Notes: a model not told the origin generated them from the letters alone. Positions 9,208-18,288 are shown, counted from the stretch's first letter. The stretch: 64,000 nt of DNA from Micavibrio sp. UBA6212 (GCA_002421905.1 DISK01000005.1:30432-94431), one strand, 5' to 3'. Numbers and translations are program-made.

Positions 9208-9216
9208 TGTTACAAT
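9208..9216 (+). promoter_or_regulatory. extended -10 promoter, probably leaderless
   Basis: TGTTACAAT fits the extended -10 pattern TGnTAnAAT. The last T is at 9216, so transcription would begin about base 9223, exactly the A of the ATG of the following gene. No good -35 and no ribosome-binding site is visible, which is expected for a leaderless mRNA driven by an extended -10. Confidence 0.5.
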
Positions 9217-9222
9217 ATACTT

Positions 9223-9825
9223 ATGGTAAACCGCGTCACTATGACACTTCTGTTCTTGGGATCCACAGCACTTCTGGCCCTTCCAGCCTGCACTTTTGAC
9301 ACAAGCCGTGCCGATCGTTACTTTTCGAAGTCTGAACGCGGACAGGCTTTAGATGATTATAAGGATGATCTTGCACCCGCCATTCATGCGGTTGAACAAG
9401 GAAGATCTTTAGAAGATTTTTATCCGGAAAATATCGAGCAGCAAAAACAGAAAAAAGACATGGTGCGCCTTGGACTTTCCCGCAATGAATCCAAGACGTT
9501 AGGATGTGATATGGGTGACCGCTTTGATAAAAGCGCCGCCCTTGCCTATAATTTCAGCAATCAGAAAACACGATTATCTCTTCATCTGAGCGTAGATGGG
9601 CCAAGTCTATCCAACCCATCCAATCTGGAGTTCAATTCGCTTCTGGTGCGTTTCACCCATAAATTCCAGAAACCTTCCAAGTCGCAACAAAAGAAATGCC
9701 AGTTCCCCTCCCAAGTTCAAGGACTGGTCGGTTCCATCTATAACGAATTCTTCGTTCGGGAAAAATATACTATTCTGGACGAAGTCAAATTCGAACTGAA
9801 GGAGCGTGGCTTAGATCTGAAGTAG
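9223..9825 (+). CDS. putative lipoprotein of unknown function
   Basis: A 200-residue protein starting MVNRVTMTLLFLGSTALLAL followed by PAC, a signal peptide with a lipobox-like LPAC; the Pro at -2 is unusual but tolerated in some lipoproteins. The mature part is polar and rich in Lys and Ser with two conserved-looking Cys (LGCDMGDRF and KKCQFPSQV) that could form a disulfide. The open frame extends upstream to 9154, but the signal peptide fixes the start at 9223. I do not recognise the family. Its last 41 bases overlap the 3' end of the convergent 2-TM gene. Confidence 0.7.
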   Translation: MVNRVTMTLLFLGSTALLALPACTFDTSRADRYFSKSERGQALDDYKDDLAPAIHAVEQGRSLEDFYPENIEQQKQKKDMVRLGLSRNESKTLGCDMGDRFDKSAALAYNFSNQKTRLSLHLSVDGPSLSNPSNLEFNSLLVRFTHKFQKPSKSQQKKCQFPSQVQGLVGSIYNEFFVREKYTILDEVKFELKERGLDLK

Positions 9826-10741
9826 AGCCTTTCTTGTCTTCCCTGCGATGATAAGCAGGAAGATCAAGGACACCATGCTTGGACTCATAATTCTCGATAA
9901 CACCATCAAAATCTTCGATTTGTGGCAACTGAACCTTATAGGTTCGTGGGAATTCTAGAGTAGGAACCTCCCTTTTATAAAGATCAAAAGCATCGGCATA
10001 AGCCTGACCTGCCTCTTTGAAGGCAACGGCCAACGCAACAGAAATTTGAACGAGTTTGCTCCTTTTCGCAGCAGGAGCATCATCTGCTTGATCAGTAATC
10101 TGCACCTCATCAGCTAATGGCTTCTTGTATTCAGGAACAAAGGAGGATCCTTCATTAAAGACAGAGCGCAATGTTTGAACGGTTTGTTGCAGCTCTGGGA
10201 CAACTCCCCACGGCATATTGAAATCTGAAATCACCAGTTTGGATAGATCTGCTCCTGTAATTTGTCTCCCGTAAAAAACATCCCGATTTAGGTCTTTTAC
10301 CAAATTACTTGCTGCAGATGCCTGCGCCTGATCCTGAATATGTTCAACATAATCACGGATCAATTCGCGATGATCAGCATACATCCTCTTTTTAATGGAT
10401 GAGCTACTCCGCCACATATCCCGCCCAGATTTAACAACGGCGACTATAGCTACGGACATAGCCGCAAAGGCAGAAGAATAATTATGAACAATCGTTGTCA
10501 ATACCCCAGAAATCAGCAAAGCACTGGCTGCCGATAGTTTCAGGGCAAGCCTATAGATTTTTGTAGATTCTTCGTACTGACTCTGGATTTCCTTGAACGG
10601 CTTGTCTGGAAAGTGTAGCTCGTGACCCTCTCGGGCATTAAGAGCCTCCAGCCATTCGCGACGATTTACATCATAAAAATGAAGACCATTAGTGACGCAT
10701 GATTCTGTATCATCGGACCCAATAGTACCCTTATTCACCAC
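9785..10741 (-). CDS. unrecognised protein with a central two-helix membrane hairpin
   Basis: A 318-residue protein starting at GTG (10741), with AGGAGA six bases upstream. Two hydrophobic helices at roughly residues 70-105 (ALKLSAASALLISGVLTT, then AFAAMSVAIVAVV) follow a polar N-terminus with a predicted helix (FKEIQSQYEESTKIYRL), and a long soluble C-terminus with helical and Lys/Asp-rich segments comes after. A helix-TM-TM-helix core of this kind resembles SLATT-type two-TM modules found in nucleotide-signalling effector proteins, but the similarity is only architectural. No nucleotide-sensor partner is adjacent. The gene sits alone between the lipoprotein and leuS. Confidence 0.65.
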   Translation of the reverse strand: MVNKGTIGSDDTESCVTNGLHFYDVNRREWLEALNAREGHELHFPDKPFKEIQSQYEESTKIYRLALKLSAASALLISGVLTTIVHNYSSAFAAMSVAIVAVVKSGRDMWRSSSSIKKRMYADHRELIRDYVEHIQDQAQASAASNLVKDLNRDVFYGRQITGADLSKLVISDFNMPWGVVPELQQTVQTLRSVFNEGSSFVPEYKKPLADEVQITDQADDAPAAKRSKLVQISVALAVAFKEAGQAYADAFDLYKREVPTLEFPRTYKVQLPQIEDFDGVIENYESKHGVLDLPAYHRREDKKGSTSDLSHAPSVRI

Positions 10742-10931
10742 GACATTCTCCTAACCACAAATTCTAGATTTTTCTTATAATTCTGGAGGCAATAGATGGC
10801 ATATCGTCAGATAATATGTCAATAAATAATCACTTAAACTAAGAAGATTATTATTCCCCGTCAAACCCATTGAAAAACATGGATTTCTTATGCTAGGTCT
10901 GTTGTCCGCAATAAATTTAAGGGACAGCAAA

Positions 10932-13481
10932 ATGGCCGAACGGTACAATATTCGTGAAACAGAAGAAAAATGGCGCAAAGTCTGGGAAGACAACAACGTC
11001 TTTCATGTAACGGAAGACCCGTCCAAAAAGAAATATTACGTCCTTGAAATGTTTCCCTACCCATCTGGCCGCATTCACATGGGGCACGTCCGCAATTACT
11101 CGCTTGGCGATGTCGTAGCAAGATACCGCACTGCCCAAGGATATAACGTCTTGCACCCGATGGGCTGGGATGCGTTTGGGCTTCCCGCTGAAAACGCCGC
11201 CATTGAACGCAATGCCCACCCGAAAGACTGGACATACGAGAACATCACAGCCATGCGTGTCCAGTTGAAGCAAATGGGACTGTCCATCGACTGGGAACGC
11301 GAAGTGACCACCTGTGCCCCCGATTATTACAAACACGAACAAAAGATGTTTCTCGACTTTTTGAAAGAGGGGCTCGCCTATCGCAAAGAAATGATGGTCA
11401 ACTGGGATCCTGTTGAAAACACGGTTCTGGCCAATGAACAGGTTGTGGATGGCAAAGGCTGGAGATCCGGCGCACCGGTTGAACGCAAAAAACTCAACCA
11501 GTGGTCTTTGAAAATTACCGACTATGCCGAAGACCTTCTGGAAGCCATTAAAACACTCGACCGCTGGCCGGAAAAAGTCCGCATCATGCAGGAAAACTGG
11601 ATCGGCAAATCCCAAGGCTGCCGTTTTACCTTCAACATAATTGATAAGGATGAGACACTTGATGTCTTCACCACCCGTCCGGACACGTTGTTTGGCGCAT
11701 CTTTTGCTGCCATGGCTGTTGACCACCCGCTCGCACAAAAACTCTGTGATGGAAAAGAAGGCTTTAAGGACTTCGTGCAGCAATGCCAGTCAATCGGCAC
11801 ATCTGAAGCAGCAATTGAACAAGCCGAGAAGATAGGATTCAACACTGGCCATTTCGTCGATCATCCCTTTATCGAAGGGAAAAAATTACCTCTGTTCCTC
11901 GCCAATTTCATTCTGATGGATTACGGCACAGGCGCGATCTTTGGCTGCCCTGCGCACGACCAGCGCGACTTTGATTTCGCGACCAAATACGGACTTGAAA
12001 TCACTCAGGTTGTGGCCCCCGCCGATGGTTCGAATATCGAACTCCCCTTTACCGACGATGGTGTCATGATCAATTCTGAATTCATGAATGGCCTGAGTAC
12101 ATCTGAATCCAAATCAGTCGCCATCAAAAAAATAGAAGAGCTGGGGCTTGGCGAGGGCATTACCCAATATCGTTTGCGCGATTGGGGTATCTCCCGTCAA
12201 CGCTATTGGGGTTGCCCGATCCCGATTATCTATTGCGATGATTGCGGCACAGTTCCAGTCCCTGAGAACCAGTTACCGGTTGAATTACCCTATGACATCA
12301 CATTCGATAAACCGGGCAATCCACTGGCACACCACCCCTCTTGGAAACACGTCAAATGCCCGAATTGCGGCAAGGATGCAACGCGTGAGACAGATACCTT
12401 CGACACTTTCTTTGAATCAAGCTGGTACTTTGCCCGCTACACCGATCCGAAGAATGATGGCGTTGGCTTTGCCAAAAACAAAGCCGCCTACTGGCTCCCC
12501 GTTGACCAATATATCGGCGGTGTTGAACATGCTGTTCTGCACTTGCTCTATTCCCGTTTCTTTACCCGCGCTTTGTCAAAATGCGGATATATGGACACAC
12601 CGGAACCTTTCGCAGGTCTTTATACCCAAGGCATGATTAATCACATGACCTATAAGGACAAAGACGGAAAGTGGGTCTATCCGAAAGACGTCATAAAAGA
12701 CGAAAGCGGAAACTGGGTTCTGGCGACTGGTAACCATGAACCAGTCACCGCAGGCCGTGTAGAAAAAATGTCCAAATCCAAACGCAACACCATCGACCCG
12801 CAGGATATTCTGGACAGTTACGGTGCAGATGCCGCGCGAATGTTTATCTTGTCTGACTCCCCACCAGATCGTGATCTGGAATGGACAGAGGCAGGATTAG
12901 GTGGATCATGGCGCTTTATCAACCGCGTCCACAGCTTTATCATGGATGCCAAAGCCACAATTCTTGCAGCACCGCAAGGCACACCAAGTGATGCAGCCAA
13001 ACAACTGCAAAAAACCGCCCACCAGACTATTCATGCAGTTGGATCAGCTATCGAGGCCTTCCACATGAATAAAGCAGTCGCCAAGCTGCGCGAGCTCTAT
13101 AACGCCATCGAAGAGTTCAAGCCTCAAGCGGGAGATACGACTCTTTACAAAGAGGCGGTTGAATATCTGATCCGTGGCCTCAATCCTATGGCGCCACACT
13201 TGACCGAGGAGCTCTGGTCAGAACTGGGTCATACCGAACTTCTGATCAAAACAACATGGCCGGAAGTTAATCCGGAATATCTGGTCGCCGATAGCGCAAC
13301 CATCGCCATTCAGATTAACGGCAAGCTCAAAGCCACGATCCAGCTTCCTATGGACACCTCAAAGGAAGATGCTGAAAAGGCTGCCTTGTCTGAAACAAGC
13401 GTTGCCAATGCCTTGGAGGGCAAAGCCATCCGCAAAGTGATTGTTGTCCCCAACCGGATTGTCAACGTGGTGGCAGGTTAA
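10932..13481 (+). CDS. leuS: leucyl-tRNA synthetase
   Basis: Charges tRNA-Leu with leucine in the cytoplasm. The 849-residue class I synthetase has the HIGH motif in PYPSGRIHMGHVRN near residue 45, a CP1 editing domain including TTRPDTLFGASFAAMAVDHP, the CPIPIIYC zinc-like and catalytic block, and KMSKS in VEKMSKSKRN, followed by an anticodon-binding domain ending VPNRIVNVVAG. The ATG at 10932 is preceded by AAGGGAC; the longer frame from 10890 is not needed. A rho-independent terminator follows. Confidence 0.98.
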   Translation: MAERYNIRETEEKWRKVWEDNNVFHVTEDPSKKKYYVLEMFPYPSGRIHMGHVRNYSLGDVVARYRTAQGYNVLHPMGWDAFGLPAENAAIERNAHPKDWTYENITAMRVQLKQMGLSIDWEREVTTCAPDYYKHEQKMFLDFLKEGLAYRKEMMVNWDPVENTVLANEQVVDGKGWRSGAPVERKKLNQWSLKITDYAEDLLEAIKTLDRWPEKVRIMQENWIGKSQGCRFTFNIIDKDETLDVFTTRPDTLFGASFAAMAVDHPLAQKLCDGKEGFKDFVQQCQSIGTSEAAIEQAEKIGFNTGHFVDHPFIEGKKLPLFLANFILMDYGTGAIFGCPAHDQRDFDFATKYGLEITQVVAPADGSNIELPFTDDGVMINSEFMNGLSTSESKSVAIKKIEELGLGEGITQYRLRDWGISRQRYWGCPIPIIYCDDCGTVPVPENQLPVELPYDITFDKPGNPLAHHPSWKHVKCPNCGKDATRETDTFDTFFESSWYFARYTDPKNDGVGFAKNKAAYWLPVDQYIGGVEHAVLHLLYSRFFTRALSKCGYMDTPEPFAGLYTQGMINHMTYKDKDGKWVYPKDVIKDESGNWVLATGNHEPVTAGRVEKMSKSKRNTIDPQDILDSYGADAARMFILSDSPPDRDLEWTEAGLGGSWRFINRVHSFIMDAKATILAAPQGTPSDAAKQLQKTAHQTIHAVGSAIEAFHMNKAVAKLRELYNAIEEFKPQAGDTTLYKEAVEYLIRGLNPMAPHLTEELWSELGHTELLIKTTWPEVNPEYLVADSATIAIQINGKLKATIQLPMDTSKEDAEKAALSETSVANALEGKAIRKVIVVPNRIVNVVAG

Positions 13482-13504
13482 ATTTTCAAGAGGAACATTA
13501 TAGA

Positions 13505-13529
13505 AAGCCGCGCAATGCGGCTTTTTTTT
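13505..13529 (+). terminator. rho-independent terminator after leuS
   Basis: Inverted repeat AAGCCGC (13505-13511) and GCGGCTT (13517-13523) with a five-base loop, followed directly by a run of T to 13529. It separates leuS from lptE, so lptE needs its own promoter. Confidence 0.85.
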
Positions 13530-13544
13530 ATGAAGGAAATACGC

Positions 13545-13550
13545 TACTTT
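13545..13550 (+). promoter_or_regulatory. candidate -10 element for leaderless lptE transcript
   Basis: TACTTT ends at 13550, seven bases before the ATG at 13557, so the predicted first transcribed base is the start codon itself. It sits just after the leuS terminator, where a new promoter is needed. The hexamer is weaker than the two other cases in this window and lacks the TG extension. Confidence 0.35.
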
Positions 13551-13556
13551 GCTCCT

Positions 13557-14054
13557 ATGACAAGATTTTTAGCTCTTATCCCATTTCTCTTGACCTTGAC
13601 CGCTTGCGGATTTCATCCGGTTCATGGCGATTTTAGATCGTCTCAACAAGACGGAAAAGCTCTGCCACAAATCGGCATTGATGTTATCCCTGACCGTGAA
13701 GGACAAATCCTGCGGAATGAGCTGATTGACCGGTTACATCTGGACGGAACACCAACCGATCCCCGATATCAGTTAAGCATCGCTAGAATTACCGAATATG
13801 ATAAAGAGCTGGCGATTACCAAATCATCCGAAGCGACCCGCGCCCAATTGAGCCTGAAAACCAGTATGTCATTAGCCGACAGGAAAACCGGCAAGGTTGT
13901 ATTAAGTCGGGATGTTCAGGCCCTGACCAGCTACAACGTGTTAGAGAGCGAGTTTGCCACCCGTGTCACCGAAAGTTCTGCCCGTGAAAATGCCATCAGG
14001 GATTTGGCACGCCAGATTGATTTGAATCTTAACTTGTATTTTAACCGTCAATGA
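13557..14054 (+). CDS. lptE: LPS-assembly lipoprotein LptE
   Basis: A 165-residue lipoprotein: MTRFLALIPFLLTLTACGFH gives a signal peptide with lipobox LTAC at residue 17, followed by the GFHPVHG start typical of LptE. LptE plugs the LptD barrel that inserts lipopolysaccharide into the outer membrane. The open frame reaches back into the leuS terminator, so the ATG at 13557 is the credible start. The leuS-lptE-holA order is common in proteobacteria. Its stop overlaps the holA start by four bases (ATGA). Confidence 0.9.
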   Translation: MTRFLALIPFLLTLTACGFHPVHGDFRSSQQDGKALPQIGIDVIPDREGQILRNELIDRLHLDGTPTDPRYQLSIARITEYDKELAITKSSEATRAQLSLKTSMSLADRKTGKVVLSRDVQALTSYNVLESEFATRVTESSARENAIRDLARQIDLNLNLYFNRQ

Positions 14055-15070
14055 AACTGACCTTTCGCCAAATAGAGCCCTTTCTGAAGAATCCCGATCC
14101 TGCGGCGCGGGCTATTCTGGTTTATGGCCCCGATCAGGGTATGGTCAAGGAACGCGCTGCATTACTAGGAAAGAAAGTCGTCGCCGACCTGAACGACCCC
14201 TTTAATGCCGCTCACCTGACCGGAGAAGTTATTGAGGATGACCAATCCCGCTTTTATGACGAGGTCAACGCGCAGTCCCTGATGGGAGGAACCCGCTTGG
14301 TTCGCGTGACCGATCCTGGTGCAAGATTCGCGGTTGCCCTCAAGGACTGGTTAAAGACCAACCCATCGGATGGCACATTGCTCGTGATTGAAGGTGGAGA
14401 TTTGCGTCCCCGCGATGCGATCAGAAAGATTTGCGAAGAGGCTGTCAATGCCGCAGCCATACCCTGCTATATTCAAGACGAACGCGACATGGCCAAATTT
14501 TTACGCGATCTCTTGAGTGAGACCAACCGTACAGCCGCAAACGACACCATCAACTGGTTAAGCGGAGCCCTGAAAGGGGATCGGGGCCGCGCACGCATGG
14601 AGATTGAAAAACTCGATCTTTACAAGGGAACAGACACATCTCCCATTACTATAAATGACGCCATGGAAGCTTGCGGAGATTCAGGCGCTCAAAACCTTGA
14701 TGACTTGCTTTATGCCGCAACCGGGCGAAATCCACAAAAGGCCCTATCTACCTACACACGTCTGCTCGCAGAAGACACAGAACTCATCATCATTTTACGG
14801 TTCTTACAAAACCATTTACGCCGCCTGCATCAAGTCAGGGCAACGATGGACGAGAAGGGTTTGCCAATTGATGCGGCCATGAAAAATTTGCAACCTCCTG
14901 TTTTCTTCAAGGTCGAGGACTCTTTCAAAACACAGGTCAATCGTTTTCCTGCTGCTTTGCTCCGCAAAATGCTGGCACGTCTAAATGAGATTGAAGCAGA
15001 AACAAAGAAAACCGGAACCCCTTCCGAAACACTAGTGGCAGAAACCATCCTGAAGCTCGCCTCGATGTAA
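14051..15070 (+). CDS. holA: DNA polymerase III subunit delta
   Basis: Clamp-loader subunit that opens the beta sliding clamp. The 339-residue product has the family N-terminus (FLKNPDPAARAILVYGPDQG, where the P-loop is degenerate, as usual for HolA), the central GGTRLVRVTDPG and TLLVIEGGDLRPRDAIRK segments, and a C-terminal collar domain starting LDDLLYAATGRNPQKALSTY. It is translationally coupled to lptE and followed by gtrA after three bases. Confidence 0.93.
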   Translation: MKLTFRQIEPFLKNPDPAARAILVYGPDQGMVKERAALLGKKVVADLNDPFNAAHLTGEVIEDDQSRFYDEVNAQSLMGGTRLVRVTDPGARFAVALKDWLKTNPSDGTLLVIEGGDLRPRDAIRKICEEAVNAAAIPCYIQDERDMAKFLRDLLSETNRTAANDTINWLSGALKGDRGRARMEIEKLDLYKGTDTSPITINDAMEACGDSGAQNLDDLLYAATGRNPQKALSTYTRLLAEDTELIIILRFLQNHLRRLHQVRATMDEKGLPIDAAMKNLQPPVFFKVEDSFKTQVNRFPAALLRKMLARLNEIEAETKKTGTPSETLVAETILKLASM

Positions 15071-15073
15071 ACT

Positions 15074-15469
15074 ATGAACCACAATATTCTGAAATTTATA
15101 GGACTAGGATCAGCAGCCATGATGACAGATTTCATCACGGCCACCCTGTTATATTATATTTTTGACTGGTCAGTGACCTTGTGCGGCATGTTGGGATTTG
15201 TAACCGGAACCCTCACCGCCTATTTCATTCATTTGCGCGTGACCTTTGTAGAACGAAATTTAGGGTTCTCGTGGCGGGCCCTATACCGTTTCTTGAATTC
15301 AAGCATTCTGGCGGCAATTATTCGTGTTGTATCCTTGGCGCTTCTGGAATGGCTGACCAGCTTTTACGGATTTATCATTCTGCTTTTATCGATTTCTATT
15401 TCGTCCTTGACCAGATACTTGCTGGCACATTTCTACGTCTTCAGGAAAAACCCGCCAGACTCATACTAA
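15074..15469 (+). CDS. GtrA-family small membrane protein
   Basis: A 131-residue protein with four predicted membrane helices: an N-terminal pair (FIGLGSAAMMTDFITATLLY, then SVTLCGMLGFVTGTLTAYF) and a C-terminal pair. The GtrA pattern YFIHLRVTFVERN between helices 2 and 3 and RYLLAHFYVFR at the end is clear. GtrA proteins are thought to flip or help transfer undecaprenyl-linked sugars for surface glycans. It is three bases after holA, so it is probably cotranscribed. Confidence 0.88.
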   Translation: MNHNILKFIGLGSAAMMTDFITATLLYYIFDWSVTLCGMLGFVTGTLTAYFIHLRVTFVERNLGFSWRALYRFLNSSILAAIIRVVSLALLEWLTSFYGFIILLLSISISSLTRYLLAHFYVFRKNPPDSY

Positions 15470-15573
15470 AGGCTTCCAGAAATGCTAAGATTAAGCTATT
15501 GCCTAATTTTAAGGACGGATGTATATAGAATTATATAGTTTATCCTACAGATTATAAAGTTTTGCAAAACAAT

Positions 15574-16563
15574 ATGTCCTTATCAGAGTTCACCATTAGC
15601 CTCCTGGAACAAGAGATCGCTAGCCAGCCTTTGGGGCTGTGGCTGTTCTTTTTTGGCATTGTATCGGCCTTAATGATCTTTGATCTGGGGTTCATGAATC
15701 GCAAGGACACAGTTATCAGTTCACGAACCAGCCTGAAATATTCGGCATTCTACATGGCTCTGGCTGGATTGTTTGGAATATGGTTGTGGAACCAGACCGG
15801 CCATGAAAATGGCATAGATTATTTCACAGCCTATATGATCGAACTTTCTCTCTCGCTGGACAATTTGTTCGTCATGTCGGTGATCCTGACCTACTTCAAT
15901 GTTCCAAGAAAATATCAGCACCGGGTTTTATTCTGGGGCATTGTCGGGGTTCTGGTAATGCGCGGCGCCATGATCGGCGCAGGCGTTGTCATTATTGACC
16001 GTTTTGATTGGGTCTTGTACCTCTTTGCTGCCTTCTTGCTGATCACTGGCGTAAAGATGCTGCTGATCAAAGATGAAGACGAAAAGAATATCGAGGATAG
16101 TTTCTTGATTAAGTTCTTTATGAAACATCTGCGCTATACCAAAGAGATTGACGGGCATAGCTTTCTAACCCGCCTCCCCGATCACAAGACTGGCAAGATG
16201 TGTTTCTTTGTTACACCGCTATTCATGGCATTGATCTGCATCGAATTCATGGATGTCATTTTTGCCCTCGATAGTGTTCCGGCAGTCTTTGCCATCACCA
16301 ACGAACCGTTTGTCATCTATACCAGCAACATCTTTGCTATTCTCGGATTACGCAGTATGTATTTTGCTGTAGCTGCCATGATCGAACGGTTCAAATATAT
16401 GAAATATGCATTGGCGATTGTTCTAATCTTTATTGGTGCAAAAGTTTTCTATGCCGGATTTTTCGGTCATATCTCGCCAGCAATCTCCTTGGGGATCACC
16501 GTTTCCGTTCTGTTGGGCGGTATTTTATACTCACTCGCAAAAACGCGGGAAAGCAAGGGATAG
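15574..16563 (+). CDS. TerC-family integral membrane protein
   Basis: A 329-residue protein with about nine membrane helices. The two acidic metal-site motifs of the TerC family are present: ELSLSLDNLFVMSVI near residues 88-102 and FMDVIFALDSVPAVFAIT near 225-242. Family members are linked to Mn2+ export and tellurite or pH stress. The ATG at 15574 is chosen over a TTG at 15562. It is not beside other ter genes here, although TerD-like genes occur at 48.6 and 58.8 kb. Confidence 0.93.
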   Translation: MSLSEFTISLLEQEIASQPLGLWLFFFGIVSALMIFDLGFMNRKDTVISSRTSLKYSAFYMALAGLFGIWLWNQTGHENGIDYFTAYMIELSLSLDNLFVMSVILTYFNVPRKYQHRVLFWGIVGVLVMRGAMIGAGVVIIDRFDWVLYLFAAFLLITGVKMLLIKDEDEKNIEDSFLIKFFMKHLRYTKEIDGHSFLTRLPDHKTGKMCFFVTPLFMALICIEFMDVIFALDSVPAVFAITNEPFVIYTSNIFAILGLRSMYFAVAAMIERFKYMKYALAIVLIFIGAKVFYAGFFGHISPAISLGITVSVLLGGILYSLAKTRESKG

Positions 16564-16672
16564 CCTTTGTTCTGCGCTGTAGTGCAGCATATGTTTTTCA
16601 ATAAAGTTCTTACTTTGTTTATTTTTATATGATGGAATTAATCTATACTGATTAGCAGTGAGGTGGTGTTCC

Positions 16673-17269
16673 ATGACAATCGAGCAAATACAACACACAG
16701 GATTAAAACCAATCCCGAGCGTAGAGTTAGTATCCCAACCCTTGAGCAGCGGAGATCTGAACGATCTGTGTGATGCGACGGAAGATGCTATCAAAGCAGG
16801 CGGAGGATTTGGCTGGATTCAACTTCCCAATCGCAATTTACTGGAAAGATTTTGGCAAGGCGTTCTGGCGATGCCCCAACGATTGCTGTTTGTTGCAAGA
16901 CTGGACAACGTTATCTGTGGAACAGCGCAACTTATTCTTCCAGCGCGCAGTAACGAAGCGCAATCCTACCACGCGCAATTATCAGGGTTATTCATTGCCC
17001 CATGGGCAAGAGGACAAGGACTCTCACGCCGTCTTCTGGATTTTGTTGAAAAGACCGCGCAGCACAGAGGATACGCCGTTATCAATATTGACCTGAGGGA
17101 AACACAAGAAGCCGCGATCCAGCTATATGAAAGCGCCGGATATAATATGATTGGCAAACATCCGCTTTACGCTGTTGTAAACGAAAAATTTGTTGCCGGA
17201 CGATCATATTATAAATTGATCCAGCCTTTAGAGAATATTGACCCGCAAACACGCGGACAGAGCCTGTAA
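16673..17269 (+). CDS. GNAT-family N-acetyltransferase
   Basis: A 198-residue GNAT acetyltransferase. The acetyl-CoA pyrophosphate-binding motif A is LSGLFIAPWARGQGLSRRLL (Q/R-x-x-G-x-G/A type), followed by motif B with NIDLRETQEAAIQLYESAGY. GAGGTG precedes the ATG at 16673. The acceptor substrate is unknown. The N-terminal 60 residues are less conserved in appearance. It stands alone as a single gene. Confidence 0.88.
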   Translation: MTIEQIQHTGLKPIPSVELVSQPLSSGDLNDLCDATEDAIKAGGGFGWIQLPNRNLLERFWQGVLAMPQRLLFVARLDNVICGTAQLILPARSNEAQSYHAQLSGLFIAPWARGQGLSRRLLDFVEKTAQHRGYAVINIDLRETQEAAIQLYESAGYNMIGKHPLYAVVNEKFVAGRSYYKLIQPLENIDPQTRGQSL

Positions 17270-17323
17270 AAAGGGGACTGTGACAACGCCACTTTTCTCA
17301 TAAATTGAATGAATGTGGTAATT

Positions 17324-17680
17324 CTAACAATTCCCGCATTTTTCCGTGAATTGTACATACACGGAAATCCAGCCATGCACCGACCGCAAGTTCTTTGGCG
17401 GGCGAACAGGGTTGTCGCTTTCAGGAAGAATACGTCCGGTCATCCGATAATAACGACCAAGCGCGCGCAATTTATGACGCAGTTTATCAATAGCTTGATC
17501 CGGCGATTGTGCGACGACATTCAAGTCAGGAATAGAGGACAAGATCGCTCTGTATTGGTCCCCTTGATAAGTATTCCGATCTCCCTGATCGATGACAGCC
17601 GACTCATTCTCCGTAAGCCCGAGTGTACCAGTTGCAATTTTAACAGGAATGCACTCGATCCAGTACCCGTTCTGAGGCAT
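17324..17680 (-). CDS. HicB-like solitary protein
   Basis: A 118-residue protein. The central part, IPDLNVVAQSPDQAIDKLRH then a helix and ILPESDNPVRPP, follows the HicB pattern (proline-aspartate-leucine strand, EEAi-like helix, and a Leu-Pro near the end of the domain). No DNA-binding ribbon-helix-helix or HTH follows the domain, and no HicA-like toxin gene is adjacent. GGGAGA lies before the ATG at 17680, and the upstream 200 bases are very A+T rich with TTATAC and TATAGT promoter-like hexamers. It may be an orphan antitoxin or a HicB-fold adaptor; the assignment is by pattern only. Confidence 0.55.
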   Translation of the reverse strand: MPQNGYWIECIPVKIATGTLGLTENESAVIDQGDRNTYQGDQYRAILSSIPDLNVVAQSPDQAIDKLRHKLRALGRYYRMTGRILPESDNPVRPPKNLRSVHGWISVYVQFTEKCGNC

Positions 17681-17907
17681 TGGTCTATCTCCCATTTATT
17701 TTTTATACTATATAAGTACTTGTATAACATATTTTTTTTGCTTTTGCAAAAAATTGGACGGATCGTATCGAATATTAAGCTAATTTAATTAAACATGATA
17801 TTTTTATGAATGAATCTTCCTATTTTCACAAACGACCCTTGACCCTATAATAGGAAAAAATACAATATTAAGAAATTTTGAAATAAAATTAGGAAGACAC
17901 ACATCCC

Positions 17908-18276
17908 ATGACCTCCACAACTTATGATTCCCAAAATATTTTTGCAAAAATTTTACGTGGAGAAATCCCGTGTACCAAAATTTATGAAGATGACCACACT
18001 CTGGCCTTCCGTGATATCACCCCCAAAGCCCCCCAGCATATTCTGGTCATCCCTAAAGGAGCCTATACCGACATTGTTGATTTCGGCACCAAGGCCTCCC
18101 CAGAGGAAATCACCCAGTTCTACAGAGCTGTTTCAAAAATCGCCGGGCAGGAGAATTTACAAGTTGAGGGATTCCGCGCGATTGCCAATACCGGACTTAA
18201 TGGCGGGCAAGAAGTCCCCCATTTTCACATTCACCTTTTGGGCGGAAAAAAACTGGGAGCCATGCTCCCCGAGTAA
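17908..18276 (+). CDS. hinT: HIT-family nucleotide hydrolase (HinT-like)
   Basis: A 122-residue purine nucleoside phosphoramidase of the HinT branch. The histidine triad HFHIHLLGG is near residues 108-116, with the family start FAKILRGEIPCTKIYEDDHT and the NTGLNGGQEVPHFH loop. HinT hydrolyses adenosine 5'-phosphoramidates, including aminoacyl-AMP. It is a cytosolic homodimer in its family. The gene is single and has an A+T-rich upstream region of over 200 bases. Confidence 0.93.
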   Translation: MTSTTYDSQNIFAKILRGEIPCTKIYEDDHTLAFRDITPKAPQHILVIPKGAYTDIVDFGTKASPEEITQFYRAVSKIAGQENLQVEGFRAIANTGLNGGQEVPHFHIHLLGGKKLGAMLPE

Positions 18277-18288
18277 GGGCCGGTTAAA

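Noticed and set aside
17309..17788. Plus-strand 159-codon frame opposite the HicB-like gene
   Set aside because: It is the antisense shadow of the leftward gene, has no ribosome-binding site and an implausible Lys/Arg/Ile-rich translation.
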